Of a stretch of 64,000 nt of DNA, positions 27,562 through 35,887 are shown in pieces. The notes beneath the pieces were generated by a model. The model worked only from the letters and a program-made list of their open reading frames with translations, searched no databases and had not been told where the DNA came from. The position numbers and the translations under genes are program-made. The stretch is taken from NCBI RefSeq assembly GCF_041435115.1, contig NZ_CP108046.1:5456001-5520000 (forward strand). Direction: 5' to 3'. This DNA is from Streptomyces sp. NBC_00289 (lineage in GTDB: Bacteria; Actinomycetota; Actinomycetes; Streptomycetales; Streptomycetaceae). Within the stretch, counting starts at the first letter, position 1. Every line of letters begins with the position of its first letter.

Positions 27562-28401
27562 ATGAGCCGCAGCGACGTCCTGGTAGACGCCGAGTGGGTC
27601 CAGGACCACCTGGACGACCCGAGCATCGCCGTGGTCGAGGTGGACGAGGACACGTCCATCTACGAGAAGAACCACATCAGGAACGCGATCCGGATCGACT
27701 GGACCCAGGACCTCCAGGACCCCGTCCGCCGTGACTTCGTCGACCAGGAGGGCTTCGAGAAGCTCCTGTCGGCGAAGGGCATCGCCAACGACACGCTGGT
27801 GATCCTCTACGGCGGCAACAACAACTGGTTCGCGTCGTACGCCTACTGGTACTTCAAGCTCTACGGCCACGACAACGTCAAGCTCCTCGACGGTGGCCGC
27901 AAGAAGTGGGAGCTCGACGCCCGCGAGCTGGTCGAGGACGTGCCCGAGCGCGCCACGACCGACTACAAGGCCAAGCCGCAGAACAAGGCCATCCGCGCCT
28001 TCCGTGACGACGTCGTCGCCGCGATCGGTTCGCAGAACCTGGTCGACGTGCGCTCGCCCGACGAGTTCTCCGGCAAGCTGCTCGCGCCCGCCCACCTGCC
28101 GCAGGAGCAGTCGCAGCGCCCGGGTCACGTCCCGTCCGCCCGCAACATCCCGTGGTCGAAGAACGCCAACGACGACGGCACCTTCAAGTCGGACGACGAG
28201 CTCAAGGAGCTCTACGCCGACGAGCAGGTCGACCTGGCGAAGGACACCATCGCCTACTGCCGCATCGGTGAGCGCTCCGCGCTCACCTGGTTCGTGCTGC
28301 ACGAGCTGCTCGGTGTGGAGAACGTCAAGAACTACGACGGCTCCTGGACCGAGTACGGCTCCCTCGTCGGCGTGCCGATCGAGCTCGGCGCCAACAAGTA
28401 A
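27562..28401 (+). CDS. Thiosulfate sulfurtransferase (rhodanese)
   Basis: Transfers sulfane sulfur from thiosulfate to a thiol acceptor. The 279-aa protein has two rhodanese domains (about 5-130 inactive, 150-275 active). The active-site Cys is about residue 233 in AYCRIGERSAL, a CRxGERS loop typical of thiosulfate-type enzymes. GGAGGAGAAAG gives a strong binding site before the ATG. The leader peptide and hairpins upstream suggest cysteine-dependent control. SseC follows 42 bases later. Confidence 0.95.
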   Translation: MSRSDVLVDAEWVQDHLDDPSIAVVEVDEDTSIYEKNHIRNAIRIDWTQDLQDPVRRDFVDQEGFEKLLSAKGIANDTLVILYGGNNNWFASYAYWYFKLYGHDNVKLLDGGRKKWELDARELVEDVPERATTDYKAKPQNKAIRAFRDDVVAAIGSQNLVDVRSPDEFSGKLLAPAHLPQEQSQRPGHVPSARNIPWSKNANDDGTFKSDDELKELYADEQVDLAKDTIAYCRIGERSALTWFVLHELLGVENVKNYDGSWTEYGSLVGVPIELGANK

Positions 28402-28443
28402 CCACCCCCGACCGACCTTTCAACACCTCTACAGGAGTACGAC

Positions 28444-28731
28444 ATGTGCGGAGCGAAGGCCGGCGGCCCGGACGCCTCGACGATCAAGCCCGGTGAGACC
28501 ACCATCCAGGGTCAGGTGACCCGCGACGGCGAGCCCGTGACCGGCTACGTCCGTCTGCTGGACTCGACCGGCGAGTTCACCGCGGAGGTCCCGACCTCCG
28601 CGACGGGCCAGTTCCGCTTCTACGCGGCCGAGGGCACCTGGACCGTGCGCGCCCTCGTCCCCGGCGGCACCGCCGACCGCACCGTCGTCGCCCAGCAGGG
28701 CGGCCTCTCCGAGGTCGCGATCGCGGTCTGA
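28444..28731 (+). CDS. DUF1416 / SseC-like protein
   Basis: A 95-aa protein beginning MCGAKAGG and built of beta strands (TTIQGQVTRDGEPVTGYVRL). DUF1416 proteins are almost always encoded right after thiosulfate sulfurtransferase in actinobacteria, as here, and are called SseC in mycobacteria. The fold looks like a carboxypeptidase-regulatory-type beta sandwich. Precise function unknown. CAGGAG lies 6 bases before the ATG, and a strong terminator follows. Confidence 0.92.
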   Translation: MCGAKAGGPDASTIKPGETTIQGQVTRDGEPVTGYVRLLDSTGEFTAEVPTSATGQFRFYAAEGTWTVRALVPGGTADRTVVAQQGGLSEVAIAV

Positions 28732-28747
28732 GCCAAACCTGACGGCG

Positions 28748-28790
28748 AAGGGCCGCACCCCGGACTCGACCCCGGGGTGCGGCCCTTTCG
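28748..28790 (+). terminator. Strong intrinsic-type terminator
   Basis: AAGGGCCGCACCCCGG (28748-28763) pairs perfectly over 16 bp with CCGGGGTGCGGCCCTT (28772-28787) around an 8-base loop, followed by TCG. It closes the sulfurtransferase/SseC operon. Confidence 0.9.
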
Positions 28791-28855
28791 CACACTCGGG
28801 AACCCGCGCTTTCCCCGGACGGGTGCACGGCCCGTGCCGGTCCTACCCTGGAGCC

Positions 28856-29116
28856 ATGTACGCCCGACGACGGCACGCCTACTTCGTGATGATGGGCATC
28901 TGCATCGCGCTGTTCGTCCTGGCCTGGGGGGTCGTGCGCATCTGGTCGGTTCCGGTGGCCGTCGGGATGTGCGTGGTCGCCATGGTGATCCCACCGGTCG
29001 CCGCGATGGTCGCCAACCGTCGCGGCCCCGAGGACCGCTGGTGGGACGACCCCTCCGGCGACCCGAAGTCCGACGACTGGTGGGACGAACTGGACGGGAA
29101 GAAACGGCGCCAGTAG
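28856..29116 (+). CDS. DUF3099-family small membrane protein
   Basis: An 86-aa protein with two adjacent membrane segments (about residues 10-28 and 32-50) and an acidic, Trp-rich tail (EDRWWDDPSGDPKSDDWWDEL). This layout matches DUF3099, found across actinobacteria. The ATG at 28856 follows CTGGAGCC. The function of the family is unknown. It lies between a terminator and the convergent DsrE gene. Confidence 0.8.
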   Translation: MYARRRHAYFVMMGICIALFVLAWGVVRIWSVPVAVGMCVVAMVIPPVAAMVANRRGPEDRWWDDPSGDPKSDDWWDELDGKKRRQ

Positions 29117-29164
29117 AAGATCGAAGATCCCGGAGGGGACAGGGGCCGGGACCGGTACGCGCGA

Positions 29165-29527
29165 TCAGTACACGAGCGCCTGCGTCTCGTCCCCCAGGGC
29201 CTCCTGGACGAAGACCTGGGCGCCCGCGATCCGGACGCCCTCGATGACGTCCTTCTCCGTGATGTCGCGGCGGGCCGCGCACTGGGTGCACAGGGTGATC
29301 CGGCCGGCCGCCAGCACCGAGTCGAGCAGGTCGGGCAGCGGTGCCGCGTGCGGCAGCTCGAACTCCGCGGCGCGGCCCGGCAGCGCGAACCACGCGGACT
29401 CGCCGGTCAGCCACAGGGAGACGTCGACTCCGCTGGCCACGGCCACCGCCGCCACCGTGAACGCCTGGGAGCAGCGCTCGGGGGCATCGGCCCCCGCGGT
29501 CACCTTGATCACGAGCTTCTTCGCCAT
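29165..29527 (-). CDS. DsrE-family protein
   Basis: A 120-aa protein of the DsrE/DsrF-like fold: MAKKLVIKVTAGADAPERC, a central hydrophobic strand and helix, and LCTQCAARRDI with two Cys that could carry sulfur. DsrE relatives act in sulfur relay or as redox proteins. Its nearness to rhodanese and SseC supports a sulfur role, though it is on the other strand. It is the only minus-strand gene in this block. Confidence 0.85.
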   Translation of the reverse strand: MAKKLVIKVTAGADAPERCSQAFTVAAVAVASGVDVSLWLTGESAWFALPGRAAEFELPHAAPLPDLLDSVLAAGRITLCTQCAARRDITEKDVIEGVRIAGAQVFVQEALGDETQALVY

Positions 29528-29628
29528 GACCGAATCGTAATCAACGTCCTTACAACTCGGGTCGCCGACCACGAGTCTCCTGTGAGCGCGCATACGGAAT
29601 GCGCGCTTCGCGTTCGTGGGGGGACGTC

Positions 29629-30450
29629 TTGGAAGTACCCGAAGTGGGAGAAGAAGCAGCTGATGTGCCGGTTGTACCGGTACACACGGACCCGCCCGCC
29701 GGGGCCGGGGAAGCGGCTCAGCCTCCCGCCGCGTCCCGGCCGTCGCGCCGCCGCGGGCGTACGGCCCTGTTGATCGCCGGCGCCGCCGCGCTCGGGCTCG
29801 TCGCCGGCACCTGCGCCGGCTACCTGGTCCAGGCCGACCGCGAGCCGACCAAGCTGCCCCCGCTCTCGCAGCCGACCCTCGCGCAGGCGAAGGGTGACGG
29901 CCCCGAGCCGCTCTCGGCCGCCCGGGACCACAAGGTCAAGACCGACGGTGATCTGCGCAGACTGCTGCTGAGGAAGCCGGCGGGCAGCAAGGAGCCCGAC
30001 TGGTTGGCAAGCAGCGGGGGCTGGATGGACATCGCCGCCTACGCCGACGACTACACCCGGCCGGGCGACGAGTTCGGCATTCTCGTCAACGACGAGTTCC
30101 GCAGGGCCGCCGTCACCGGCTGGGAGGTCGGCAGCACGTACCGCGTGACCGTCCGGCTGGTCCAGTTCCGGCAGGAGAACAGCATGGCGGCCGCCGACAA
30201 CAGCAACAACCAGCAGGACTGGGCCGAGAAGGACGCCGGCACCGACAGCTGGGGCATCCCCGGCACCGGGGACGGCATGGCGTACGTCCACACCGAGCCG
30301 ACCACCAAGGCCGGATACCTGCCGTTGTACGGGGCCGAGGCGCACGCCTGGCGCGGGGACGTCGCGATGGAGATGTGGATCTACGACAGCAAGCCGATCG
30401 GCAAGAAGGCGATCATGGATCTTGCCGAGCGGCAGATGGAGCGGCTGTGA
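29629..30450 (+). CDS. Membrane-anchored hypothetical protein, first of three paralogues
   Basis: A 273-aa protein from a TTG start at 29629, five bases after GGGGGGA; an ATG at 29599 is the alternative. An acidic N-terminal tail precedes RPSRRRGR and one membrane segment (about 45-65), then an outer domain of about 200 residues. Motifs repeated in the next two proteins are a Pro-rich stretch after the membrane segment, DLRRLLL, a Trp-containing Gly block and GWEVGSTYRVTVRLVQF. Function unknown. It overlaps the next gene by 4 bases. Confidence 0.75.
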   Translation: MEVPEVGEEAADVPVVPVHTDPPAGAGEAAQPPAASRPSRRRGRTALLIAGAAALGLVAGTCAGYLVQADREPTKLPPLSQPTLAQAKGDGPEPLSAARDHKVKTDGDLRRLLLRKPAGSKEPDWLASSGGWMDIAAYADDYTRPGDEFGILVNDEFRRAAVTGWEVGSTYRVTVRLVQFRQENSMAAADNSNNQQDWAEKDAGTDSWGIPGTGDGMAYVHTEPTTKAGYLPLYGAEAHAWRGDVAMEMWIYDSKPIGKKAIMDLAERQMERL

Positions 30451-31250
30451 ACGGAGACGGCAACGACATACAGGAGGCGGAGCCGGTGACCGCGGCGCGC
30501 AAGCCGGTGAGGTGGGGCCGAGTCGTGGCCGTCGCCGGTTCCGCCCTGCTCGCCGGGGCGCTCGTCGCCGGGGTGGCCGTCACGGTCGTGACCGTACGGG
30601 ACGCCGACCGCGAGGCGGGCGCCCCGACCTGGAAGTTCCCGAGGAACAAGGCCGGGAAGAAGACGACGACGGCCCGGACCGGACTCGCCGGCCAGCTCGT
30701 GCCGTACGGCACCGACGGCTGGGTCCGCGGCCCGGACATCGCGCAGTTCGGCTCCCACGGGCAGCTCAGCGGCGCCCAGGCCACCGCCCTGCGCAAGGAG
30801 TCGGTGAGCGGACTGCCCCGCACCGTGCGCAAGCAGTTGGAGCGGGAGATCGACCGGCAGCGCATCAAGGGCATGGCGATGCGCAGCTACTTCAGCGGCC
30901 AGACGTACGCCTACCTGCAGGACGAGGGCATCTTCTCGGTGAACGTCGTGCTCGCCCGGATGGCCGACAAGACCGCGGTCCGCAACAGCGCGAACGCCCA
31001 GAACGAGTTCCTCGCCGCCCTGGACCTCTACCGCGAGGGGCCGAAAATCAAGGGCCACGACGACGCCCGCTGCTTCCGGCTGCCCGGCACCACCGCCGCC
31101 GACATCGACCGGATGTTCTGCTCCGCGTACGTGGGTGACGTCCTGGTCACCGCCTCGGCATACGGTGCCAAGCCGCTGGACACCGCGGGAGTCGCGGCAC
31201 TCCTGCGCACCCAACTCGACCGCATCGCCGAGCCGGGGGAATCGGTATGA
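30447..31250 (+). CDS. Membrane-anchored hypothetical protein, second of three paralogues
   Basis: A 267-aa protein with a GTG start inside the stop of its neighbour (GTGA). One membrane segment lies at about 28-52 (VVAVAGSALLAGALVAGVAVTV), followed by an outer domain with TWKFPRNK, comparable to RWDFPRLAK in the third protein. Two Cys (DARCFRL, DRMFCSAY) may form a disulfide. No enzyme motif is visible. Coupled translation of all three suggests a complex (inference). Confidence 0.75.
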   Translation: MNGDGNDIQEAEPVTAARKPVRWGRVVAVAGSALLAGALVAGVAVTVVTVRDADREAGAPTWKFPRNKAGKKTTTARTGLAGQLVPYGTDGWVRGPDIAQFGSHGQLSGAQATALRKESVSGLPRTVRKQLEREIDRQRIKGMAMRSYFSGQTYAYLQDEGIFSVNVVLARMADKTAVRNSANAQNEFLAALDLYREGPKIKGHDDARCFRLPGTTAADIDRMFCSAYVGDVLVTASAYGAKPLDTAGVAALLRTQLDRIAEPGESV

Positions 31251-32191
31251 CCGAGCAGCAACAGACGACACAGCCGGACACGGCGGACCCGGCCGGAGCG
31301 GCCGGAACGATCGATCTGCCCCGAGCGGCGGACCCGATCGACGTGGCCGGAACGGCCAATGCGGCCGGAGGGGCACCGCCCCTTCCCGCGCTCCCCCTCA
31401 CCAGCCCGCCTCCGGCCCCGCCGCGCAAGGACCGCCGGGTGCTGCGGGCCGCCCTCCGCTGGACCGCCGGCGTCCTCGTGTTCGCGGCGGTCGGGGCCTC
31501 GGCGGCGTACGGGATCACGCGGATGGAGCGCACGGACCTGCCAGGACTCGCGACCGAGTCGGACGGGCGCTGGGACTTCCCCCGGCTCGCCAAGCCGCCG
31601 CTGCCTGCCGGGAGCCCCGGCCCCTTCGCCGCCGACAACAAGACCGGCACGCACTACGCCGACCTGCGCGCCCTGGTCCTGCCCGCGCCCGAGGGGGCGA
31701 AGGAGGACAAGGCGCTGGGCGGCTCGGACGGCTGGCTGGCGACCAAGGACTACCTGGCGGAGTTCGCGCTGAAGGAGGACCGCGAGGAGCTCGGGCAGAA
31801 GCTCGTCGACACCGGCCTGCGGCACATCGCGGCCCGCGGCTGGACCACCCCGGACGGCACCCGGACGCGGGTCTACCTGCTCCAGTTCGGCACGGCGAAC
31901 GTCGTCGAGACGGAGCTGGCGAGTGACGCCGTCCCGTTCGTCAGCCCGACCTACCGGGTGCGCGGCGCGGCCGACGCCGTCGACGACGAGGGCTTCCCCG
32001 AGGCGGCCGCCGTCTCGGAGGTCTCCCGTATCGCCTACGTCGAGCCCAAGCCGTACGGCGCCGAGCAGGTCCGTCAGGCCTACCTCTCCGCCGGAGACGT
32101 CTACGCGGTGATCCTCCAGTCCCGCAAGGGCGCCGCCGCGGCCGTGCCCTTCCAGCAGACGGTGGTCCTCCAGGCCCAGCTGCTCGGCTGA
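31247..32191 (+). CDS. Membrane-anchored hypothetical protein, third of three paralogues
   Basis: A 314-aa protein. The first 60 residues are Ala/Pro/Thr-rich and contain short imperfect repeats (DPAGAAG, DVAGTAN). A membrane segment lies at about 70-88, then an outer domain with RWDFPRLAKPPLP, HYADLRALVLPAPEG, GWLATKDYLAEF and TRTRVYLLQFGTANVVE. ATG overlaps the preceding stop. The domain aligns with those of the two upstream genes. Function unknown. Confidence 0.75.
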   Translation: MTEQQQTTQPDTADPAGAAGTIDLPRAADPIDVAGTANAAGGAPPLPALPLTSPPPAPPRKDRRVLRAALRWTAGVLVFAAVGASAAYGITRMERTDLPGLATESDGRWDFPRLAKPPLPAGSPGPFAADNKTGTHYADLRALVLPAPEGAKEDKALGGSDGWLATKDYLAEFALKEDREELGQKLVDTGLRHIAARGWTTPDGTRTRVYLLQFGTANVVETELASDAVPFVSPTYRVRGAADAVDDEGFPEAAAVSEVSRIAYVEPKPYGAEQVRQAYLSAGDVYAVILQSRKGAAAAVPFQQTVVLQAQLLG

Positions 32192-32235
32192 GCCCTCCGC
32201 GGGGGCCGGGCCCGCCGCATCCGCACCTCGCAGAG

Positions 32236-32276
32236 AGAGCCGGGCCCCACCCGACTAGAGTGGGGCCCGGCTCTTG
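32236..32276 (+). terminator. Strong terminator after the three-gene operon
   Basis: AGAGCCGGGCCCCAC (32236-32250) pairs perfectly over 15 bp with GTGGGGCCCGGCTCT (32260-32274) around a 9-base loop. A short T-run is nearly absent (TG follows). Confidence 0.88.
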
Positions 32277-32320
32277 TAGCACCGCTGTACCGCCCACCCT
32301 CGCTCACCAAGGAGCACCCC

Positions 32321-32422
32321 GTGCTTGAGGCATTCTTCGAAGCCCTGCTGGTTCTGGTCTGCGTCGGCGTCCTCGCCTTCGCCGGACTGACCGTGAAGAA
32401 GCTGTACCAGGGCCAGCGCTGA
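32321..32422 (+). CDS. 33-aa single-pass membrane microprotein
   Basis: GTG start with AAGGAG seven bases upstream. The peptide begins MLEAFFEALLVLVCVGVLAF and ends KKLYQGQR: an acidic amphipathic start, one hydrophobic helix, and a basic end. It ends 23 bases before the nitrobindin gene. Binding site, charge layout and position between genes make a real small gene likely. Function unknown. Confidence 0.7.
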   Translation: MLEAFFEALLVLVCVGVLAFAGLTVKKLYQGQR

Positions 32423-32445
32423 CCTTCGTCTAGGAACTGCCGATC

Positions 32446-33021
32446 ATGATCGAGATCCCGTCCGACCTCCACCGGGACCTGGTCCCGCTCGCCTTCCTGC
32501 TCGGTACCTGGGCGGGCGCGGGCGTGCACGACTTCCCCGGCTCCGAGAAGTGCAACTTCGGGCAGGAGGTCGAATTCGCGCACGACGGCCGAGACTTCCT
32601 GGAGTACCGCTCCCACACATGGGTGCTGGACAACGAGGGGAACAAGGTCCGGCCGCTGGAGTCCGAGTCCGGATACTGGCGTATCGACGCCGACCGCAAG
32701 GTCGAGGTCACGATGACCCGCGACGACGGCGTCGTCGAGATCTGGTACGGCGAGCTGGCGCACCAGAAGCCGCAGATCGACCTGGTCACGGACGCGGTCG
32801 CGCGCACGGCCGCCTCGGGCCCGTACACCGGCGGCAAGCGCCTGTACGGCTACGTCAAGAGCGACCTCATGTGGGTCGGCGAGAAGCAGACCCCCGAGGT
32901 CGAGCTGCGCCCCTACATGTCCGCGCACCTCAAGAAGGTCGTCTCCCCGGAGGACGTCGAGCGCTGGGCGAAGGCCCTGCCGGACGACATGCCGGACGAC
33001 GGGATCGCTTTCTTCAAGTAG
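32446..33021 (+). CDS. Nitrobindin-like heme beta-barrel protein
   Basis: A 191-aa protein of the FABP-like DUF1794/nitrobindin family. It carries the family motif GTWAGAG (G-x-W-x-G-x-G) near residue 20 and many beta strands, with a candidate heme-ligand His in PYMSAHLKK near the C-terminus. Nitrobindins bind ferric heme and react with nitric oxide or peroxynitrite. Nur follows 17 bases later on the same strand, possibly co-transcribed. Confidence 0.88.
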   Translation: MIEIPSDLHRDLVPLAFLLGTWAGAGVHDFPGSEKCNFGQEVEFAHDGRDFLEYRSHTWVLDNEGNKVRPLESESGYWRIDADRKVEVTMTRDDGVVEIWYGELAHQKPQIDLVTDAVARTAASGPYTGGKRLYGYVKSDLMWVGEKQTPEVELRPYMSAHLKKVVSPEDVERWAKALPDDMPDDGIAFFK

Positions 33022-33037
33022 TCCTAGACTCTCTGGT

Positions 33038-33490
33038 GTGGTGAGCACCGACTGGAAGAGTGACCTCAGGCAGCGCGGCTACCGGCTGACGCCGCAGCGG
33101 CAACTCGTGCTGGAAGCCGTGGACACCCTCGAGCACGCGACCCCCGACGACATCCTCGTGGAAGTACGGAAGACGGCGTCGGGGGTCAACATCTCCACGG
33201 TGTACCGGACCCTCGAGCTCCTGGAGGAACTCGAGCTGGTCAGCCACGCGCATCTGGGGCACGGGGCGCCGACGTACCACCTGGCGGACCGGCACCATCA
33301 CATCCACCTCGTCTGCCGGGACTGCACGAACGTGATCGAGGCCGACATCGCGGTGGCCGCCGACTTCACGGCCACGCTGCGCGAGACCTTCGGCTTCGAC
33401 ACGGACATGAAGCACTTCGCGATCTTCGGCCGATGCCGGGACTGCCGGCTCAAAAGTTCAACTTCCAAGAGTTCAACTACCGAGTCGTAG
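33038..33490 (+). CDS. nur: Nickel-responsive Fur-family repressor Nur
   Basis: Nur represses nickel uptake and the iron superoxide dismutase gene in Streptomyces when nickel is present. The 150-aa protein begins MVSTDWKSDLRQRGYRLTPQ as I remember S. coelicolor Nur to begin. It has the winged helix (LTPQRQLVLEAVD, GVNISTVYRTLELLEE), the His-rich metal site RHHHIHLVC with CRDC, and the dimer domain. The C-terminus has a short Ser/Thr/Lys repeat (SSTSKSSTTES). The start is a GTG, with a second GTG right after it. YgfZ follows 10 bases later. Confidence 0.93.
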   Translation: MVSTDWKSDLRQRGYRLTPQRQLVLEAVDTLEHATPDDILVEVRKTASGVNISTVYRTLELLEELELVSHAHLGHGAPTYHLADRHHHIHLVCRDCTNVIEADIAVAADFTATLRETFGFDTDMKHFAIFGRCRDCRLKSSTSKSSTTES

Positions 33491-33500
33491 GCTTGACCAT

Positions 33501-34466
33501 ATGAAGAGCCCTCTGCTGTCCCTGCCCGGCGCCGTTCCCGCCGAGGGCGTGGACGAAGGCGTCGCCGCCCACTACGGCGACCTGTTCCGCGAGCAGCGCG
33601 CCCTCGCCGACGGCGCCGGTTTCGTCGACCTCTCGCACCGCGGAGTCGTCGCCATCACCGGTGACGATCGGCTGAGCTGGCTGCACCTGCTGCTCACCCA
33701 GCACGTGAGCGACCTGCCCACCGGTCAGGCCACCGAAGCGCTGATCCTGTCCGCGAACGGCCACATCGAGCACGCGCTGTACCTCGTCGACGACGGTGAG
33801 ACCGTCTGGGCGCACGTCGAACCCGGCACCCAGGACGCGCTGATCGCCTACCTGGAGTCGATGAAGTTCTTCTACCGGGTCGAAGTCACCGACCGGACCG
33901 CCGAGTTCGCCGTCGTGCACCTGCCGGCCGGTTCGATCGCGGAGGTGCCCGAGGGCGCCGTCGTCCGGGAGACGCCGTACGGCCGCGACCTCTTCGTGCC
34001 GCGCGCCGGCCTGGAGTCGTTCGCCGAGAACGCGGGCCCGCCGGCCGGCATCCTGGCGTACGAGGCGTTCCGCGTCGAGCACCACCGCCCCCGCCTCGGC
34101 TTCGAGACCGACCACCGCACCATCCCGCACGAGCTGGGCTGGATCGGCACCGCGGTGCACCTGCAGAAGGGCTGCTACCGCGGCCAGGAGACGGTGGCAC
34201 GGGTCGAGAACCTGGGCAAGCCCCCGCGCCGGCTCGTCTTCCTCCACCTGGACGGCAGCGAGGTCCACCTGCCGGCGGCGGGCACGGAACTCCGGCGCGC
34301 GGACGAGGGTCCCGACGGCCGGAAGATCGGCTTCATCACGACGTCCGTACGTCACCACGAGCTCGGCCCGGTCGCCCTCGCCCTGGTCAAGCGGAACGTA
34401 CCGCTGGACGCGCCCCTCGTCGCCGACACGACGGCGGCCGCCCAGGAAGTCGTCGTAGAGCCCTAG
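33501..34466 (+). CDS. YgfZ-type folate-binding Fe-S assembly protein
   Basis: A 321-aa protein of the GcvT-like fold. The signature KGCYRGQETVARV near residue 220 has the conserved Cys of YgfZ/IbaG-type proteins, which bind tetrahydrofolate and help repair or assemble certain Fe-S clusters. The start GDDRLSWLHLLLTQHV and C-terminal barrel also fit. True aminomethyltransferases lack the CYxGQE motif. It lies 10 bases behind nur. Confidence 0.9.
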   Translation: MKSPLLSLPGAVPAEGVDEGVAAHYGDLFREQRALADGAGFVDLSHRGVVAITGDDRLSWLHLLLTQHVSDLPTGQATEALILSANGHIEHALYLVDDGETVWAHVEPGTQDALIAYLESMKFFYRVEVTDRTAEFAVVHLPAGSIAEVPEGAVVRETPYGRDLFVPRAGLESFAENAGPPAGILAYEAFRVEHHRPRLGFETDHRTIPHELGWIGTAVHLQKGCYRGQETVARVENLGKPPRRLVFLHLDGSEVHLPAAGTELRRADEGPDGRKIGFITTSVRHHELGPVALALVKRNVPLDAPLVADTTAAAQEVVVEP

Positions 34467-34521
34467 CCGCCGGAGCCCCAGGAGCCGCTGCCCAGGAGCC
34501 GCCGCGGCTCCGTCGGGACGG

Positions 34522-34947
34522 TCACATCTCGAGCAGGACGGTGAACGGGCCGTCGTTCGTCAGCGAGACCCTCATCTGCGCGCCGAACCGGCCCGTCGCC
34601 ACCGTCGCCCCCAGCGAGCGGAGCTGGGCGACGACCTCGTCGACCAGCGGCTCGGCGACATCGCCCGGCGCGGCCGCGTTCCAGGTGGGGCGGCGGCCCT
34701 TGCGGGCGTCGCCGTACAGCGTGAACTGGCTGATGACGAGGAGCGGGGCGTCGATGTCGGAGCACGACCTCTCCTCCGCCAGCATGCGTACCGACCAGAG
34801 TTTGCGGGCCAGCTGGGCCGCCTTCTCCTTGGTGTCCTCGTGAGTCACCCCGACCAGGACGCACAGCCCCTCGCCCTCGATCGACCCGACCGTCTCGCCG
34901 TCCACGACGACGCTCGCGCCGTCCACCCTCTGCACCACCGCTCGCAT
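34522..34947 (-). CDS. dtd: D-aminoacyl-tRNA deacylase
   Basis: Removes D-amino acids (and glycine from tRNA-Ala) from charged tRNAs. The 141-aa protein has the two DTD active-site motifs: SQFTLYGD and the cross-subunit [10 protein letters not shown] (a Gly-Pro motif, with Phe where Val is usual). I take the ATG at 34947 because MRAVVQRV is the conserved N-terminus; the frame stays open upstream. It is divergent from rsiG, and between them the stretch near 34990 has a T-rich run (TTCTTTTTTG). Confidence 0.95.
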   Translation of the reverse strand: MRAVVQRVDGASVVVDGETVGSIEGEGLCVLVGVTHEDTKEKAAQLARKLWSVRMLAEERSCSDIDAPLLVISQFTLYGDARKGRRPTWNAAAPGDVAEPLVDEVVAQLRSLGATVATGRFGAQMRVSLTNDGPFTVLLEM

Positions 34948-35105
34948 GCCGACCATCATGCCGTGCGGTCCGCAGTGGCTCGTACGGGGCTTCTTTTTTG
35001 CTCTTACCCCCCCATCTGGGGCCGATCGGGGGCACTCGGTCACATAGCGGCCACTTGGGGTGGCACGATGCTTCCACACTCCGGTCGAGGGGACGGTTGA
35101 GGCAC

Positions 35106-35759
35106 ATGAGCACACCGAGTACCGGGCGGCCGCCTGGGGCTGTCCCGTTGATTTGCGCGACAGAGGTCTGTGCGGGAGAAGCCGCGGGAGATCTGCGGAC
35201 ACTGCGGCCGCCCCTGCAGCGCACCGACAGCGCGCTGCTGGCAGCGGACGCCGAGCACGACCTGACCCCGCTCAGCCTGCCCGAACTGCGCACCCTGCGC
35301 CGGGACGCCCAGCGGGACGAGGCCGACCTCAGCTACGTACGGCGGCTGCTGCAGGGCCGTATCGACATCCTGCGCGCGGAACTCACCCGGCGTGGACCCG
35401 TGTCCGTCGTGGACCTGGGCAAGGGCTCCGTGACGGGCTCCGTGATGGAGCGGCTCCCGCAGATCCTGACCGACGCCCCGGCCCGGTACCGCTCCTCCGC
35501 CCGCCATGTGACGCTGGGCACCCCGCACAGCGAGGAGTACCGGCTGCTCGCGGCGGAGATGCTCGGCGAGGTCGAGCTCTCCGACCTGGACGCCCGCACG
35601 GACCTCGAACTGCACACGGCGATGGGCCGTCTCGTGCGGTACGAGCAGCAGGTCTCCCGGCGCCGACAGCGGCTCCAGCGCACCGCCGACGACTGCAGCG
35701 CGGAGATCGCCCGCAGGTACCGTGAAGGGGAAGCACAAGTCGACGACCTGCTCGTGTGA
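35106..35759 (+). CDS. rsiG: RsiG, c-di-GMP-dependent anti-sigma factor of WhiG
   Basis: RsiG holds the sporulation sigma factor WhiG inactive when bound to c-di-GMP. The 217-aa protein has two copies of the diagnostic E-x3-S-x2-R-x3-Q-x3-D motif, both exact: E72-S76-R79-Q83-D87 and E180-S184-R187-Q191-D195, one on each antiparallel helix of the coiled coil. I take the ATG at 35106, three bases after TTGAGG. Loss of c-di-GMP would free WhiG to start spore formation. It is separate from whiG, as in other streptomycetes. Confidence 0.93.
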   Translation: MSTPSTGRPPGAVPLICATEVCAGEAAGDLRTLRPPLQRTDSALLAADAEHDLTPLSLPELRTLRRDAQRDEADLSYVRRLLQGRIDILRAELTRRGPVSVVDLGKGSVTGSVMERLPQILTDAPARYRSSARHVTLGTPHSEEYRLLAAEMLGEVELSDLDARTDLELHTAMGRLVRYEQQVSRRRQRLQRTADDCSAEIARRYREGEAQVDDLLV

Positions 35760-35795
35760 GGCCGCGGCCCGGTGATCCCGGGCCCCTTCCGGGGT

Positions 35796-35873
35796 GGGTC
35801 CCGAGCCCCTGCCCCTCCCGGGGGTGGGGTCCCGAGTACCCGCTCCTCCCCGGGGGGCGGGTCCCGAGCACCG
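35796..35873. repeat. Tandem repeat with GGGTCCCGAG units
   Basis: GGGTCCCGAG recurs at 35796, 35827 and 35859, spaced 31 and 32 bases, each followed by a C-rich stretch and a G-run (for example CTCCCGGGGG). A more diverged unit precedes at about 35770. The array fills the gap between rsiG and the asparaginase gene, and could also fold into stems that act as terminators. Confidence 0.65.
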
Positions 35874-35887
35874 GAAGGCCACCGCCG

